The notes under the pieces are model-generated. The model was not told the origin of the DNA. It worked only from the letters and a program-made list of their open reading frames with translations, and did not search any database. Positions 46,761-59,079 of a stretch of 64,000 nucleotides of DNA are shown here, piece by piece. The translations under genes were made by a program, and so were the position numbers. Origin of the DNA: Theropithecus gelada (Eukaryota > Chordata > Mammalia > Primates > Cercopithecidae); assembly GCF_003255815.1 (NCBI RefSeq), contig NC_037669.1, positions 126,796,765 through 126,860,764 on the forward strand, written 5' to 3'. Within the stretch, counting starts at the first letter, position 1. Each line of letters begins with the position of its first letter.

Positions 46761-48164
46761 AAAAGAAAGAGGATTAGAGTACTCTTCTTACATCTGCTGT
46801 TTTTCAAATGACTTTAACTCAAAATAGTCAATTTGCTAGAATAGCATATTTTCAAGTGTCACGTTCTAATCTCCTTCACACACCTTAAAATATTCTGAAA
46901 GCCACATACATGATCATTTATCTTTGTTTTGATTAAAGATTGAATTAAAATGTAACAAATTCATAGCTCTCTCCCCATTCAATATGTTTTCTAGATACTC
47001 TCTAACTTATTAGGTACAGACCTTTTTAAGGTCTTGTGTTATCTTTGCTAATGTTCATTGCGCATCAGAGAATGACTCATTAGGTTACTGTATTTTTGAA
47101 AACACAGTTCACCTACATGTTGACATTAATTTTTAATTACAAGTTTTACAAATAAAACAGCTGTCCCCCTTCCTGGTTTTGTTTCTGTTCTCTGAATGAA
47201 TCTATTTTCCAGTTGACATTCACAAGTTATATATGTATTTTTATGACTTTTCTAAATATAAACAAATTATATATGTAAAAACTTTTAAAACTCCTATAAT
47301 GCAGAGAAATGTCTAGAAATAACCTCAAAGGAAGAAACTATAAAGATAGAGGTAGTTTTAAATACAGAAATACTGTCTTAATTTTCAGAAAGTACAAAAT
47401 TAAAAGTCACATGAAACGTGGGAAAAAAACATGTGATCATGAGCTTCTGTTCATTTTTACGTCTTTCACATCACTATACTGCGAGCTCGTTGGTTACAGG
47501 AAATGTATTTTTATAATGAAAACAATGCTTTTTAGCTACTTCTACAAGTCTTATATCAGCCTATGTTCTGGACTATGTTTGCAAGGATATTTGTATAGCA
47601 AATGGCAGATAACATCCCCTCTGAGTGAAATGGCAGATGTTTTTCCACACGAGAATAATGAAGATAACGTCTCCCTCCAGGGAAAGGTCAGCTAAATTTG
47701 CTAGCACCATGGTTAAAAGATCGGGAATGTCATGTTCTCTGGATTTCTCAGCTGTGACACAAACACACCCAGGGTGCGATATCCACCTATATCAAGACCT
47801 GCCGACTATGGAGTCAAGGGAAAACAATGTAAACATAAACTTCATGCTGCCTGGTGTGCCATAAATAGAAAAGTCTTCTTCCTTGAACCTAAGAATTTCA
47901 TACCTTCTCACAGTAGCTATGAAACTGTCTGGCTAATTTGTTAGCTTCCAATCCCAGTAAAATATCAGACCTTGCGAAGTTCTTCACCTATCAAGTCTTT
48001 GCCTGATACCTGTGTATGAACCTTATTGGAGACAAATACAATAAATTTGAATCAAAAAGTAATAATTGAGGCCAAGAATGTTGAATCTTGCAAGAATTTT
48101 GAAGTCTGCATCTTTAGTAACTAAAATAGTGTCTGACACCATTGAGTTAAAACCCAAAAAATTT
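46761..48164. other. Unassigned DNA with 128-codon frame
   Basis: No known gene or repeat recognised. A plus-strand frame at 47309-47695 (128 codons, lysine-rich) has no recognised domain and no splice context, and is probably chance. The part 47620-48060 is less AT-rich, looks element-like (ends with ACAATAAATTTG), and may be an LTR or ancient repeat that I cannot name. Confidence 0.45.
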
Positions 48165-49270
48165 CATAGGCATGGGCAAGGACTTCATGTCTAAAACACC
48201 AAAAGCAATGGCAACAAAAGCCAAAATTGACAAATGGGATCTAATTAAACTAAAGAGCTTCTGCACAGCAAAAGAAACTACCATCAGACTGAACAGGCAA
48301 CCTACAGAATGGGAGAAAATTTTTGCCATCTACTCATCTGACAAAGGGCTAATATCCAGAACCTATAAAGAACTCAGTCAAATTTACAAGAAAAAAAAAC
48401 TAAACAACCCCATCAAAAAGTGGACAAAGGATAAGAACAGACATTTCTCAAAAGAAGACATTCACACAGCCAACAGACGCATGAAAAAATGCTCATCATC
48501 ACTCGCCATCAGAGAAATGCAAATCAAAACCACAATGAGATATTATCTCACACCAGTTACAATGGCAATCGTTAAAACATCAGGAAACAACAGGTGCTGG
48601 AGACGATGTGGAGAAATAGGAACACTTTTAGACTGTTGGTGGGACTGTAAACTACTTCAATCATTGTGGAAAGCAGTGTGGTGATTCCTCAAGGATATAG
48701 AACTAGAAATACCATTTGACCCAGCCATCCCATTAGTGGGTATATACCCAAAGGATTATAAATCATGCTGCTATAAAGACACATGCACACGTATGTTCGT
48801 ATGTTTATTGTGGCACTATTCACAATAGCAAAGACTTGGAATCAACCCAAATGTCCATCAGTGATAGACTGGATTAAGAAAATGTGGCACATATACACCA
48901 TGGAATACTATGCAGCCATAAAAAGGATGAGTTTGTGTCCTTCGTAGGGACATGGATGCAGCTGGAAACCATCATTGTCAGCAAACTATTGCAAGAACAG
49001 AAAACCAAACACCGCACGTTCTCACTCATAGGTGGGAATTGAACCATGAGATTACTTGGACACAGGAAGGGGAACATCACACACCAGGGCCTATTGTGGG
49101 GAGGCGGGATGGCAGAGGGATAGCATTAGGAGATATACCTAATGTAAATGACGAGTTAATGGATGCAGCACACCAACATGGCACATGTATACATATGTAA
49201 CAAACCTGCACATTGTGCATATATACCCTAAAACTTAAAGTATAATAAAAAAGAAAAGAAAAAATAAAAA
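48165..49270 (+). mobile_element. 5'-truncated L1 (plus)
   Basis: Begins abruptly within ORF2 at CATAGGCATGGGCAAGGACTTC and runs to the L1 3' end (AAACTTAAAGTATAATAAAAAAG) with an A-rich tail. The ORF2 C-terminal frame is open for 170 codons from 48172 and stops at TGA about 48682-48684 (a CGA-to-TGA type change). I could not identify a convincing TSD. Confidence 0.95.
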
Positions 49271-50239
49271 AGCCAATCAACCACAACAAATGTATTGAAC
49301 AAGCAAACGAATTAGAATTGAAGTATTTTGTCTCTATTTTAAATGTTTTCCTACTGCACTATAAATACTAGTTAGACTTATAAAATATAGTTTAATTATT
49401 TTAGTAAACTTGACACTTAGGAAAAGTCTATCACCACTTGAACCTGTTAATTCAAACTGCTTAATGATAGAGGGTTCTTGATTCATTTTACATGCCAAAA
49501 ACATCATCATTGGAACATTTTATTTTTGAAAAACACCACAGAAATACCAGTCTAAAATTTTCCTTTGCATATAAAATTAACTAAATGTTAATACTCTGTT
49601 TTCAATATAATCATTTCAATGAATTAAATATTTTATATTTTTAACTCATATGTAAAAGTGTCTATTCACATAGTATCAAAGTCAGTAAAGTGCTAAAAAT
49701 GTGCCTTTTACTGCTTTTCTTTGTTACTTTTGCACTGAAATTAAATTGAGTGGGAATTGTGTTTTTGTCATATGTGATTCAAAGTGGAAGTGAGCTCTCC
49801 AAATAAATATGTCTGAGAGATAAGTAAGCATGTCAGACAGGATACATGAAGAAAATAGATTGTGTAAAGAGAACTAGACATGGTATTTAAAAATGTGATT
49901 TCATGAAAACTTGTAAGTGAAACAACAGGAATTTATATTGAATCATGAAGAACATTTGCAAAGAATGGTGAAAATACTGATGAGAATTACAAAGGAGGTC
50001 ACTGAAGAGAGAAATGAGGCTTGCTCAGAACAATGAATTTTTTCTTGTAAATGAACTGGGTTCTGCAAAGAGATAGTCACTTCATTTATCAAAACATTGG
50101 TGAATGAGTTGTCTCCTTGCCATCACCAAAAGACCCCAGACAGTAGAGCTTACGGTAAAAGGAGATACGGAGGAGGAAGAGGAAAAGGAGCAGGAAACCT
50201 CCTGTAAGGACTCTGTCAAATCCCTTGGGAATGTGAAAT
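49271..50239. other. Unassigned DNA
   Basis: About 970 bases with no recognised gene or element. Confidence 0.45.
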
Positions 50240-50254
50240 AGTCTTGGGAATCTT

Positions 50255-50573
50255 TTTTTTTTTTTTTTTTTTTTGAGACGGAGTCTCGCTCTGTCTCCCA
50301 GGCTGGAGTGCAGTGGCCGGATCTCAGCTCACTGCAAGCTCCGCCTCCCAGGTTCACGCCATTCTCCTGCCTCAGCCTCCCGAGTAGCTGGGACTACAGG
50401 CGCCCGCCACCTCGCCTGGCTAGTTTTTTTTTGTGTTTTGTTTTTGTATTTTTTTAGTAGAGACGGGGTTTCACCGTGTTAGCCAGGATGGCCTCGATGC
50501 CCTGACCTCGCGATCCGTCCGCCTCGGCCTCCCAAACTGCTGGGATTACAGGCTTGAGCCACCGCCCCCGGCC
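50255..50573 (-). mobile_element. AluY, Old World monkey type, with 15-bp TSD
   Basis: Flanked by AGTCTTGGGAATCTT at 50240-50254 and 50574-50588. Near-consensus with a long T tail. Diagnostic stretches GCAGTGGCCGGATCTCAGC, GCCACCTCGCCTGGCTAG and TTACAGGCTTGAGCCACCG (minus-strand Alu read on plus) are those I associate with cercopithecid AluY rather than human AluY (GGCGCGATCTCGG, CCACCACGCC). A young insertion. Confidence 0.93.
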
Positions 50574-50588
50574 AGTCTTGGGAATCTT

Positions 50589-51034
50589 AAGACATATCAG
50601 AGAGTGCAGCTTCTTTACCAAAGCAAAGTACGGAATTGTTTGGGGAAAAAGTTGCAAATGAAGTAAATGGGTGGGAAACAAAAAACAGTATAAACATGTT
50701 TTAAAAATGTCATCAAGCAATAGAGTCTAGAATGACGAAAGATACAAGGCCTCTTCTAGAAATGAGGTCTGGTAAGAACTTTGTTACTCCCCATCATCAT
50801 TACAATTGTTTTTCTGCTTGGGAGTGAATCTAGCCCAGTATACTAGGATCTACCTGCTTAGAACTTATTTTCCAAACACATATAGTGTAAAGAAGACCCA
50901 GTAAGGGATATATTAATTATAATAATTAATGTCATAATGTCTTTGCAATGTGTAAATCTTTTGATAAATAAGAGACATGTTAAATCCAGGTAATACAGAT
51001 TCAAAAATGTTAAAATGCCTTCCATAATTCCATT
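50589..51034. other. Unassigned DNA
   Basis: No recognised feature. Confidence 0.4.
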
Positions 51035-51945
51035 GATAGAGGCAGAAGTCAGAGAAATTCTAAGTGGACAAGGGTGGGTCTCCAGTAAAACCCCACCCTC
51101 AAGGTGAAAAGTCTGAAACCCATGGCCCAAAGTGATAATTTCTATCCCTGTTTGCCGACTCTCTCCCAATTAGTTGTTTCTAAATAATGTCTTTTTACAA
51201 ATCGAATGTTGCCTTTTCCAAAAGTATCTATGCTCCGCCCCCTGCCCAGCAGCTCCCATGCTGGACCTGTAAAGACCCCAGACTCAATCAGTAGAGAGGG
51301 CGATGCAGCTTGACTGGAAAGAAGCAACTTGATTTGAGAGGTACGGCTGGACTTCAGGGGAGAGATGGCTTAACTTCGAAGAAGAGCTGGCCAGAGATAG
51401 CTGGACTTCAGGGAAGATTGCTTGCCTGTCCTTCCACCCCTCCAGCTCCCCTCTCTTTTGAGAGCCATTTTCATTGCTAAATAAAATTCTCCACCTCCAC
51501 CATACTTCAAGTGTCCGTGTGACCTCATTCCTCTCAGATCCTGGACAAGAGCTTGGGACTCATTGAGCACGGGTACCCGAAAAAGGCTGTTACACTGCCC
51601 CTTTACCATCACTGGCAGAGGGCAGCTGCCCCACCTGACAAGGCAAGGTACCCATTGAGCTGACAACACACTGTTGTCCATGGATGGTGGAGCTAACAGA
51701 GCATTGTAACACACACTCTGGGGCTTCGAGGGTCACAGGCACCCCCACTTGGGCTCCACCATGGGGCCCGCACAGAGCCTGCGCTGGCCAGTGCCCAAAG
51801 TGGCCAGCCGGATCCCGCACTCACTTGCTTACTCTCTCCTTCCCATAAGAGGTTGAATACAGCTGGCCGAGTAAATGGGGCAACCCTGTTGTAAGTCCAA
51901 CGCAGGGGTCGAGAAAAATTCCGGCATCACCATGATATAGAGATA
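51035..51945 (+). mobile_element. G+C-rich ERV class I-like LTR (tentative)
   Basis: A sharp rise in G+C compared with the neighbours. GGGTCTCCAGTAAAACCCCACCC, ATGCTCCGCCCCCTGCCCAGCAG and GGACCTGTAAAGACCCCAGACTC resemble the U3 of a class I LTR. A degenerate tandem of AGCTGGACTTCAGGGGAGA-like units lies at about 51343-51416. AAATAAAATTCTCC (about 51479) can serve as a polyadenylation signal. The 3' end is near AAAATTCCGGCATCA. Exact termini, TSD and family are not determined. Confidence 0.6.
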
Positions 51946-51989
51946 ATGGAATGAAATGTGAAAGTCCCATTTGTCTTTTCCCAACAATT

Positions 51990-52680
51990 TAATTACAGTT
52001 GTGCTTCAGGCACTTGGTTGATGACTGGGGATAAAATGACAAACAATATAGCTATACCCATAAGGAGCACATATTTTATTAAAGAAATAAGAATTAGGTA
52101 CAGGAACAACAACAACAAAAACCTAGAGATTTAAATATGCTATGAAAGGCACTGGTTGAATGTTGGCTAGAAATTGTTAATGTTGCTGAATAAAAAGTTA
52201 CTTTAAATGGGATAGGATAAAAATATTTCTCTGAGGTGGGGAGCTCTAAATTGAGTCCTAAGGGATGAAAACTTCCACGTGAGGAAGCATGGTGAAGAAT
52301 ATTTTAGGCATAGGAAACACACAGGGTGACTATAGAAAATAAAAATGACAATGTCAGCAGATTAGATTGGAGAGAGGAAAAGTGCAAAAAATATTGCGGT
52401 GTCTTGTAGACCAATGATTAATGATTGATTCTTCTACCCAATTATTCAATTAATGTTTATTGAGAACCTGTTATGTGCCAGGAACTATTCTAGGCATTTA
52501 GGAATATTCTCTATGGAGTTTACATTTTATGTGAGAGAAAACTGACAGTGAATGCAAAAGATAAGAACAACATTTAGTATATTGATAGGTGATCAATGCT
52601 TTGGAGAGAAATAAAACCGTGAAGGGAAAGAGGGAGTAGCTCCATGGAGAATTGGCTTACAATTTTTATTATGGTCTATG
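51990..52680 (-). mobile_element. L2 (LINE-2) fragments, minus
   Basis: AATGTTTATTGAGAACCTGTTATGTGCCAGGAACTATTCTAGGCATT (from about 52441) is the reverse complement of the L2 3' end. Upstream, TTCTCTGAGGTGGGGAGCTC and GAATATTTTAGGCATAGGAAACA resemble the same class. Diverged, as expected for L2. Confidence 0.65.
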
Positions 52681-52761
52681 TAGATATGACAGATAAAGGC
52701 AAGAATAAAGGCTTGAACTGATTTGGGTGTAATGTTCAGTGTTACATTTTAAACATGCTAA

Positions 52762-53449
52762 TGAAATTGTCCTTGCAAAATTATGACAGTAAGAGAAATC
52801 TGACAGAGTTGACCCTAACTTGCTTCTAACCTCCAAGCTGTCCTTGGTTATTCCTATACATAGGCCAAGCTAACTTTGAGAGAAATTTATAGTTTAACTT
52901 TGAAACAACAATAATACTAATCCCTACCAAAAACTAATTCCCTCTCTCTTCCTGCAGCTGTAAGTGCTTTGTAAGACTGATGAGAGGTTATGAGATACAT
53001 GCAGTTTCTAGAGTCCCTTACTGCTCAGGGGTCATGTGGCCAGAGGTCACAAGATTTGTGATCTTCCCAATTGCTCCTATGGATAACATCACTACTGTGG
53101 AACCTAAGATTTTTTGTGTGAGATATTTTTTAGAGCGACCTCACCCAGACTCCTGACTCAGGATTCAACTAATCCCGTGGCTGCATCCAGAGGCAGATGC
53201 AAATGGTTTTCCATACCTCCATGATTTCATCTTTAACCAAGCAGCAGTATCCATTCCCTATTCCCCTGCTTTCCAGAGTGTGCATAAAACCCTTGGAGTC
53301 TTTGGGAAGACTGATTTGAGTAATAACTCCAGTTTTCCCTTGTGGACCGGTCTTGCATCAGTTACATTCTTTCTCTACTACAATACTGTGGTCTTAGTGG
53401 ATGGATTTTGTCTGGGCAGTGGGCAGAAAGGACCTGGAAGATGATTACA
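52762..53449 (+). mobile_element. Solo LTR, ERV class I-like
   Basis: TGAAATTGTCCTTGC... to ...GGCAGTGGGCAGAAAGG...GATTACA, about 688 bp. CATAAAACCCTTGGAG is TATA-like. Flanks CTAA (52758-52761) and TTAA (53450-53453) could be a 4-bp TSD with one change. The first 400 or so bases recur in the LTR at 44083-44805. Confidence 0.68.
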
Positions 53450-53531
53450 TTAAGTTGAAATTATTCTTAGATACCAAGTGAAAATTAGCTGGCTATAGTA
53501 AAAACTTAATTATAAGTTACGGAAATTTTCA

Positions 53532-54366
53532 AGATCTTTTCACTATTTTATTTTATTTTATTTTTATTTTTTATTTATTTATTTTTCTTTTTTTTTCTTT
53601 ATTATACTTTAAGTTCTAGGGTACCTGTGCACAACGTGCAGGTTTGTTACATATGTATACATGTGCCATGTTGCTGTGCTGCACCCATCAACTCGTCAGC
53701 ATCCGTCAACTCGTCATTTACATCAGTTATAACTCCCAATGCCATCCCTTTCCCCTCCCCCCTCCCCATAATAGGCTCTGGTGTGTGATGTTCCCCTTCC
53801 CATGTCCAAGTGATTTCATTGTTCAGTTCCCACCTATGAGTGAGAACATGTGGTGTTTGGTTTTCTGTTCTTATGATAGTTTGCTGAGAATGATGGTTTC
53901 CAGCTGCATCCATGTCCCTACAAAGGACACAAACTCATCCTTTTTTATGGCTACATAGTGTTCCATGGTGTATATGTGCCACATTTTCTTAATCCAGTCT
54001 GTCACTGATGGACATTTGGGTTGATTCCAAGTCTTTGCTATTGTGAATAGTGCAGCAATAAACATACGTGTGCATGTGTCTTTATAGCAGCATGATTTAT
54101 AATCCTTTGGGTATATACCCAGTAATGGGATGGCTGAGTCATATGGTATTTCTAGTTCTAGATCCTTGAGGAATTGCCATACTCTTTTCCACAATGGTTG
54201 AAATAGTTTACAATCCCACCAACAGTGTAAAAGTGTTCCTATTTCTCCACAGCCTCTCCAGCACCTGTTGTTTCCTGACTTTTTAATGATTGCCATTCTA
54301 ACTGGTGTGACTGGCCATCAGAGAAATGCAAATCAAAACCACAATGAGATCTTTTCACTATTTTAT
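53532..54366 (-). mobile_element. 5'-inverted (twin-primed) L1 with 20-bp TSD
   Basis: Flanked by the 20-bp AGATCTTTTCACTATTTTAT at 53532-53551 and 54347-54366. A T-rich tail to about 53600, then L1 3' end and ORF2 C-terminus on the minus strand to 54310 (...CTAACTGGTGTGA). Bases 54311-54346 (CTGGCCATCAGAGAAATGC...) are the immediately upstream L1 segment in the opposite orientation, a classic twin-priming 5' inversion, here only about 36-39 bases long. Confidence 0.94.
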
Positions 54367-54510
54367 AAAAGAATATCCTGATAGATGTTTGGAGAATTGG
54401 TAGGAGTCTACTTTGAAGGAATGTGATCATGGAAGATTATTAATACTGTTTGAGGATAAAGATGTTGACTTGGACAGTGGTGGCAATAGAGTTGGAGAAG
54501 AAACAGATTT

Positions 54511-54581
54511 TAAATATATATATATACACACACACATACATGTATATACACACACATACATATATATATATATATATTTAT
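54511..54581. repeat. Compound (TA)n/(CA)n microsatellite
   Basis: Alternating TATATA and ACACACA blocks twice over. Confidence 0.93.
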
Positions 54582-54898
54582 CCTTTAGGGTTTTACTTCA
54601 CAATGGAATCAGTAGTTAGTACAGGAATCTGTATCAATATTGTAATATGAACACTAGATATTTTGATTATTCACTTGATAAGGAAACTCTGAAAATATAA
54701 TGAATTCAAAAGGCCTAGGGTTTAATGCTTTTATATAATTCAATATTTGTAGCAGTACTGCAAATGTTATAAATTCCCTTGGTTACGAGGCAGACAAAAA
54801 TTTATTAGGATTTGTTCCATCCATAGGTCTGAATTACTTGTACCATATCACATTATTTTAATTACTATGTTTTTGTATTATGTTTAACAATTTAGTTG
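54582..54898. other. Unassigned AT-rich DNA
   Basis: No recognised feature. Confidence 0.4.
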
Positions 54899-55089
54899 AT
54901 GAAACCCTGTCTCTACTGAAAATACAAAATTAGCCAGGCATGGTGGCAGGTGCCTGTAATCCCAGCTACTTGGCAGGCTGAGGCAGGAGAATCGCTTGAA
55001 CCCGGGAGGCAGAGATTGAAGTGAGCCGAGATCGCACCATTACACTCCAGCCTGGGCAACAAGAGCGAAACTCCATCTCAAAAAATAAA
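54899..55089 (+). mobile_element. Alu, 5' truncated (plus)
   Basis: Starts within the left arm at ATGAAACCCTGTCTCTACTG and continues through the right arm to CAACAAGAGCGAAACTCCATCTC and an A-rich tail (AAAAAATAAATTAATTAAAATAAAA). Confidence 0.93.
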
Positions 55090-55454
55090 TTAATTAAAAT
55101 AAAATGAAAAATTAAATATATTTTAGAAGAAGAAACTACTGAAGACACGATAGATAAGATATATGGCATAAAAAGAGTAAATATTGAAGAGTGCTTTGGA
55201 AGTTTTTGGTTTGAAGAAATCAATGTTTATTCAGGGCACGACTAAACTATTAGAAGGTGAAGAATAGTCAAGACATAGATTCTATTTTGGGTGTAATGTG
55301 GGAGGGAGCTAAAGTCAAGAGTTTCTCTTTAAAATTTGCAAAACGACACATAAAAGTGAGTTGATTAGTCAGCAAGTTACTGACAACAACTCTTTTTAAG
55401 CTCTTGTTTTGTGTCAGACACTGCTATAGTCTCTAAAGGACACAAGAAAACAAG

Positions 55455-55560
55455 GTAGAGGTTTCTTGACATCTCTAAGCCTCATTTTCACTCTTCTATA
55501 AAACTAGTGTCTACTAAATGAAGTTGTGAGGATTATATAATAAATAACCATACTTTTGCA
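55455..55560 (+). mobile_element. MIR fragment (tentative)
   Basis: CATCTCTAAGCCTCATTTTCACTCTTCTATAAAACTAG and GAAGTTGTGAGGATTATATAATA follow the MIR core and 3' part (CCTCAGTTTCCTCATCTGTAAAATG, GTTGTGAGGATTAAATGA). Confidence 0.62.
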
Positions 55561-56504
55561 TACTAATTATGTCTGCTAAAAGGTGACCACTATAGAATAA
55601 AACTGAGAGTGCAAATTAAATTTGGAGGAATATATTTGATTGAAATTTAAATGTTAAGTAAATAATTGTATGCAAACAGTTAAAGACAACTCTTCCTGCA
55701 AAATAAAATATTCTAAGGGTTTGAGGTTCCCAGGGAAGAACCTGGGGTCCCATAAAACATAGTTTAAGAAATTAAAGTCTAAATCTATGATTTATTACTT
55801 AGCAAGTGGTGGTTAATTGGCTTTTCTCAAACATTCTGTTTTCTACCTTCGCTTTAATTTCCTCAAGTAAGTGCATTATATTTCCCACACTGAGATATTA
55901 GAAAGCAAAGTTAATCTACGCTCCCAAGGAGAATCAAATTAATTTAGTCACCAAAATTTAGTAATGTTGTTTCAGTGCTGTCAGATTCTATTTTGAAATC
56001 TGTCAAATTTTCATGTATCAGTGATCAAAAGGGATCCCCCCAGTTTGATTTATTTAATATATAGGTAAATTTATTGACTGTTTTTCTTTAAAATGTCTTT
56101 TTTCTCTTCTTTTATGTTTTGTTGTTGTTTTCCAGTGAACAATTTACTATTTTAAACACGCTTGCTGCTACCAGCGTTGAAAGCAAAAATTATGGCTTCA
56201 ACTACTTTTTGTTTTTCACTTATAAGTTTATATATTTTCATTTAGAGAAAAGGAAGTTCTCTGTTATTACCTACCATTGAAAAGCAGAATAAGAGTCTAG
56301 ATTTAACAACTGTATAAATCTACCAAGGATCTTTCATTTTGGTGACACTATTAGTTGAGTTGATAGGTTGACTATCATGACTCATCTTCCATTTGTTGTG
56401 TGGGTTGAGGATTTCTTTTTGGGAAAACACTAAAAAGGGAATATTTTTAAAATGTGATTTCCTTCATATTTTTCCTGATTGATTGCACAGCTTTTTCTCT
56501 GTGG
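55561..56504. other. Unassigned DNA
   Basis: About 940 bases with nothing I can identify. Confidence 0.4.
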
Positions 56505-56750
56505 CTTCTTCCTCATCCAGCATATTTCAGCTTTAATAGCATCTTTTTTAGAGAGGCCTTCACTAATCACTCCGCAGAATTAACTCTCTTTGTACTGTGC
56601 TCTATCCGTATACCTTGTTTATTTCCTCAACAGCACTCATCAAAATTTCTGATTATCTTCTTACTTTTTTATCTACTTCACTTTATTATAATTTCGACAA
56701 GGTCAGAGACCATTCCTGCTTTATGCATTCACTTAAAACATTTATAATTT
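56505..56750 (+). mobile_element. L2 3' fragment, plus
   Basis: CTTTAATAGCATCTTTTTTAGAGAGGCCTTCACTAATCAC, then a pyrimidine-rich stretch, GCACTCATCAAAATTTCTGATTATCTTC and GGTCAGAGACCATTCCTGC match the order of the L2 3' region. Confidence 0.65.
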
Positions 56751-57330
56751 TGCATAGGACTCTTTTCAGCTAGCTCTCTAGCTCCTGTCAGGCCAGTGCT
56801 GTGGTGATCAGGTCCTCATAGGCTTGCACCAACTTCATAAAAGCATCTCATCTGGGGCCCATATCCATCACTTTCCTCCTTATTATGTAATTTTTCTGTG
56901 CACCTGAGAGAGATGTGCCCAGTAAACCCACTTAGCCTTTACACACACAAAACCTCAAACTGTGGAGAAGGCAATGCCTGTGAATTTCTGGATCAATGGG
57001 GAATAAGAGCAAAGGACAAATGCTTGTCCCTTTAATCTTCTGAGTGGACAGTTTTGAAATATATGTCAGAAAGCTCCTCAGACGTTCTGAAAAACTGTAC
57101 GTGAATTGCTATAATCTGTGGCCAACTTGATAAAGCATTCATATATTAAACTTTTCTTCTTCATCTCATTTTTCTTTTCCCTCATCCTTACTCCCTGGTA
57201 TAACATTAGCAAACAAACTAACTCCTTGCAAACCATTGTCTCAGGCTCAGTTTTTTATGCTACCCTAAAATAGGCTATTTCAATTTAAATTAATTAATAT
57301 AAAATAAAAATTAAAAATTAGTTTATTAAC
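56751..57330. other. Unassigned DNA, possibly an old LTR
   Basis: Not recognised. The section 56780-57240 is less AT-rich and could be an uncharacterised LTR or MER element, but no ends are visible. Confidence 0.35.
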
Positions 57331-58334
57331 AAAATCAATGCACAAAAATTAGTAGCATTCCTATACACAAACAACAGTCAAGTCAAGAGCCAAATCAGGA
57401 ATTCAATACCATTCACAATTAACACAGAAAGAAATAAATACCCAGGAATATAGCTAACCAGGGAGATGAAAGATGTCTACAAGGAGAACTACAAAACTGC
57501 TCAAAAAATCAAATGGAAAAACATTCTATGATCATGATAGGAAGAATCAATTTTGTTAAAATGTCCAAACTGTTTAAAAGAATTTGAAGATTCAGTGCTA
57601 TTCCTATCAAACAACCAATGACATTCCTCACAGAACTGGAAAAAACCCTATTTTAAAATTCACGTGGAACAAAAAGGAGCTGAATAACCACGGCAATTCT
57701 AATCTAAAAGAACAAAGCTGGAGGCATCAGGTTACCTGATTTCAAACTATACTATAGAGCTACAGTAACCAAAACAGCATGGCACTGGTACAAATACAAT
57801 CATATAGACTAATGTAACAGAATCAAGAGCCCAGAAATAAAGTCACACACCTAAAACCATCTGTTCTTTGACAAACCTGACAAAAACAAGCAGTGAGAAA
57901 AGAACTCCCAATTCAATAAATGATGCTGGAATAACTGGCAAGTCATATGCGAAGGATTGAGACTGGACCCGTTCCTTATACCATAGGCAAAAATTAACTT
58001 GAGATGGATTAAAGACTTAAATGTAAAACCCAAAACTATAAAAACCCTGGACGACAACCTAGGCAATACCATACTGAACATACAAATGGGTAAAAATTTC
58101 ATGATGAACATTCCAGGAGCAATTGCAAAAAAAAAGCAAAAATTGACAAATGGGATTTAATTAAACTAAAGAGCTTCTGCATAGCAAAGGAAACTATGAA
58201 CAAATGGACAACCGACAAAATGAAAGAAAATTTTTGTAGACTAGCATCTGATAACAGTCTAATATCCAGTGTCCGCAAGGAACTTAAACACATTTGCAAT
58301 AAAAAATCAAACAATCCCATTAAAAAGTAGGCAA

Positions 58335-58628
58335 TACGACTGGGCGCAGTGGCTCATGCTTGTAATCCCAGCACTTTGGGAGACCAAGGCGGTCGGATCA
58401 CGAGGTCAGAAGATCGAGACCATCCTGGCTAACATGGTGAAAACCCGTTTCCACTAAAAATACAAAAAATTAGGCAGGTGTGGTGGTGGGCACCTGTAGT
58501 CCCAGCTACTTGGGAGGCTGAGGCCGGAGAATGGCGTGAACCTGGGAGATGAAAGTTGCAGTGAGCCAAGGTGGTGCCACTGCACTCCAGCCTGGGTGAC
58601 AGAGCAAGACTCTGTCTCAAAAAAAAAA
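58335..58628 (+). mobile_element. Alu nested in L1, with TSD
   Basis: GACTGGGCGCAGTGGCTCATGC to GGGTGACAGAGCAAGACTC plus an A tail. The L1 sequence AAAAAGTAGGCAA is duplicated at 58322-58334 and 58629-58641. Confidence 0.94.
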
Positions 58629-58798
58629 AAAAAGTAGGCAAAGGACATGAACAGACACTTTTCATAAAAAGACGTACATGTGGGCAACAATCCTATTAAA
58701 AAATGCTCAACATCACTGATCATTAGATAAATGCAAATCAAAACCACTATGAGATACCATCTCACACCAGTCAGAATGGCCATTAAAAAAAAAAATAG

Positions 58799-59079
58799 GG
58801 CCGGGCGCAGTGCCTCAAACCTGTAATCTCAGCGCTTTGGGAGGCCGAGACGGGCGGATCCCGAGGTCAGGAGATCCAGACCATCCTGGCTAACATGGTG
58901 AAACCCTGTCTCCACTAAAAAATACAAAAACTAGCCGGGCGAGGTGGCGGGCGCCCATAGTCCCAGCTACTCGGGAGGCTGAGGCAGGAGAATGGCGTGA
59001 ACCCGGGAGGCCGAGCTTGCAGTGAGCTGAGATCCGACCACTGCACTCCAGCCTGGGCGACAGAGCCAGACTCCGTCTC

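Noticed and set aside
47309..47695. 128-codon frame as a possible protein gene
   Set aside because: No recognisable domain, no splice or promoter context; a frame of this length is not rare in 64 kb. Left only as a point to check.
56454..56747. 97-codon plus-strand frame
   Set aside because: Overlaps an L2 3' fragment and has no domain; a hydrophobic run produced by pyrimidine-rich DNA.
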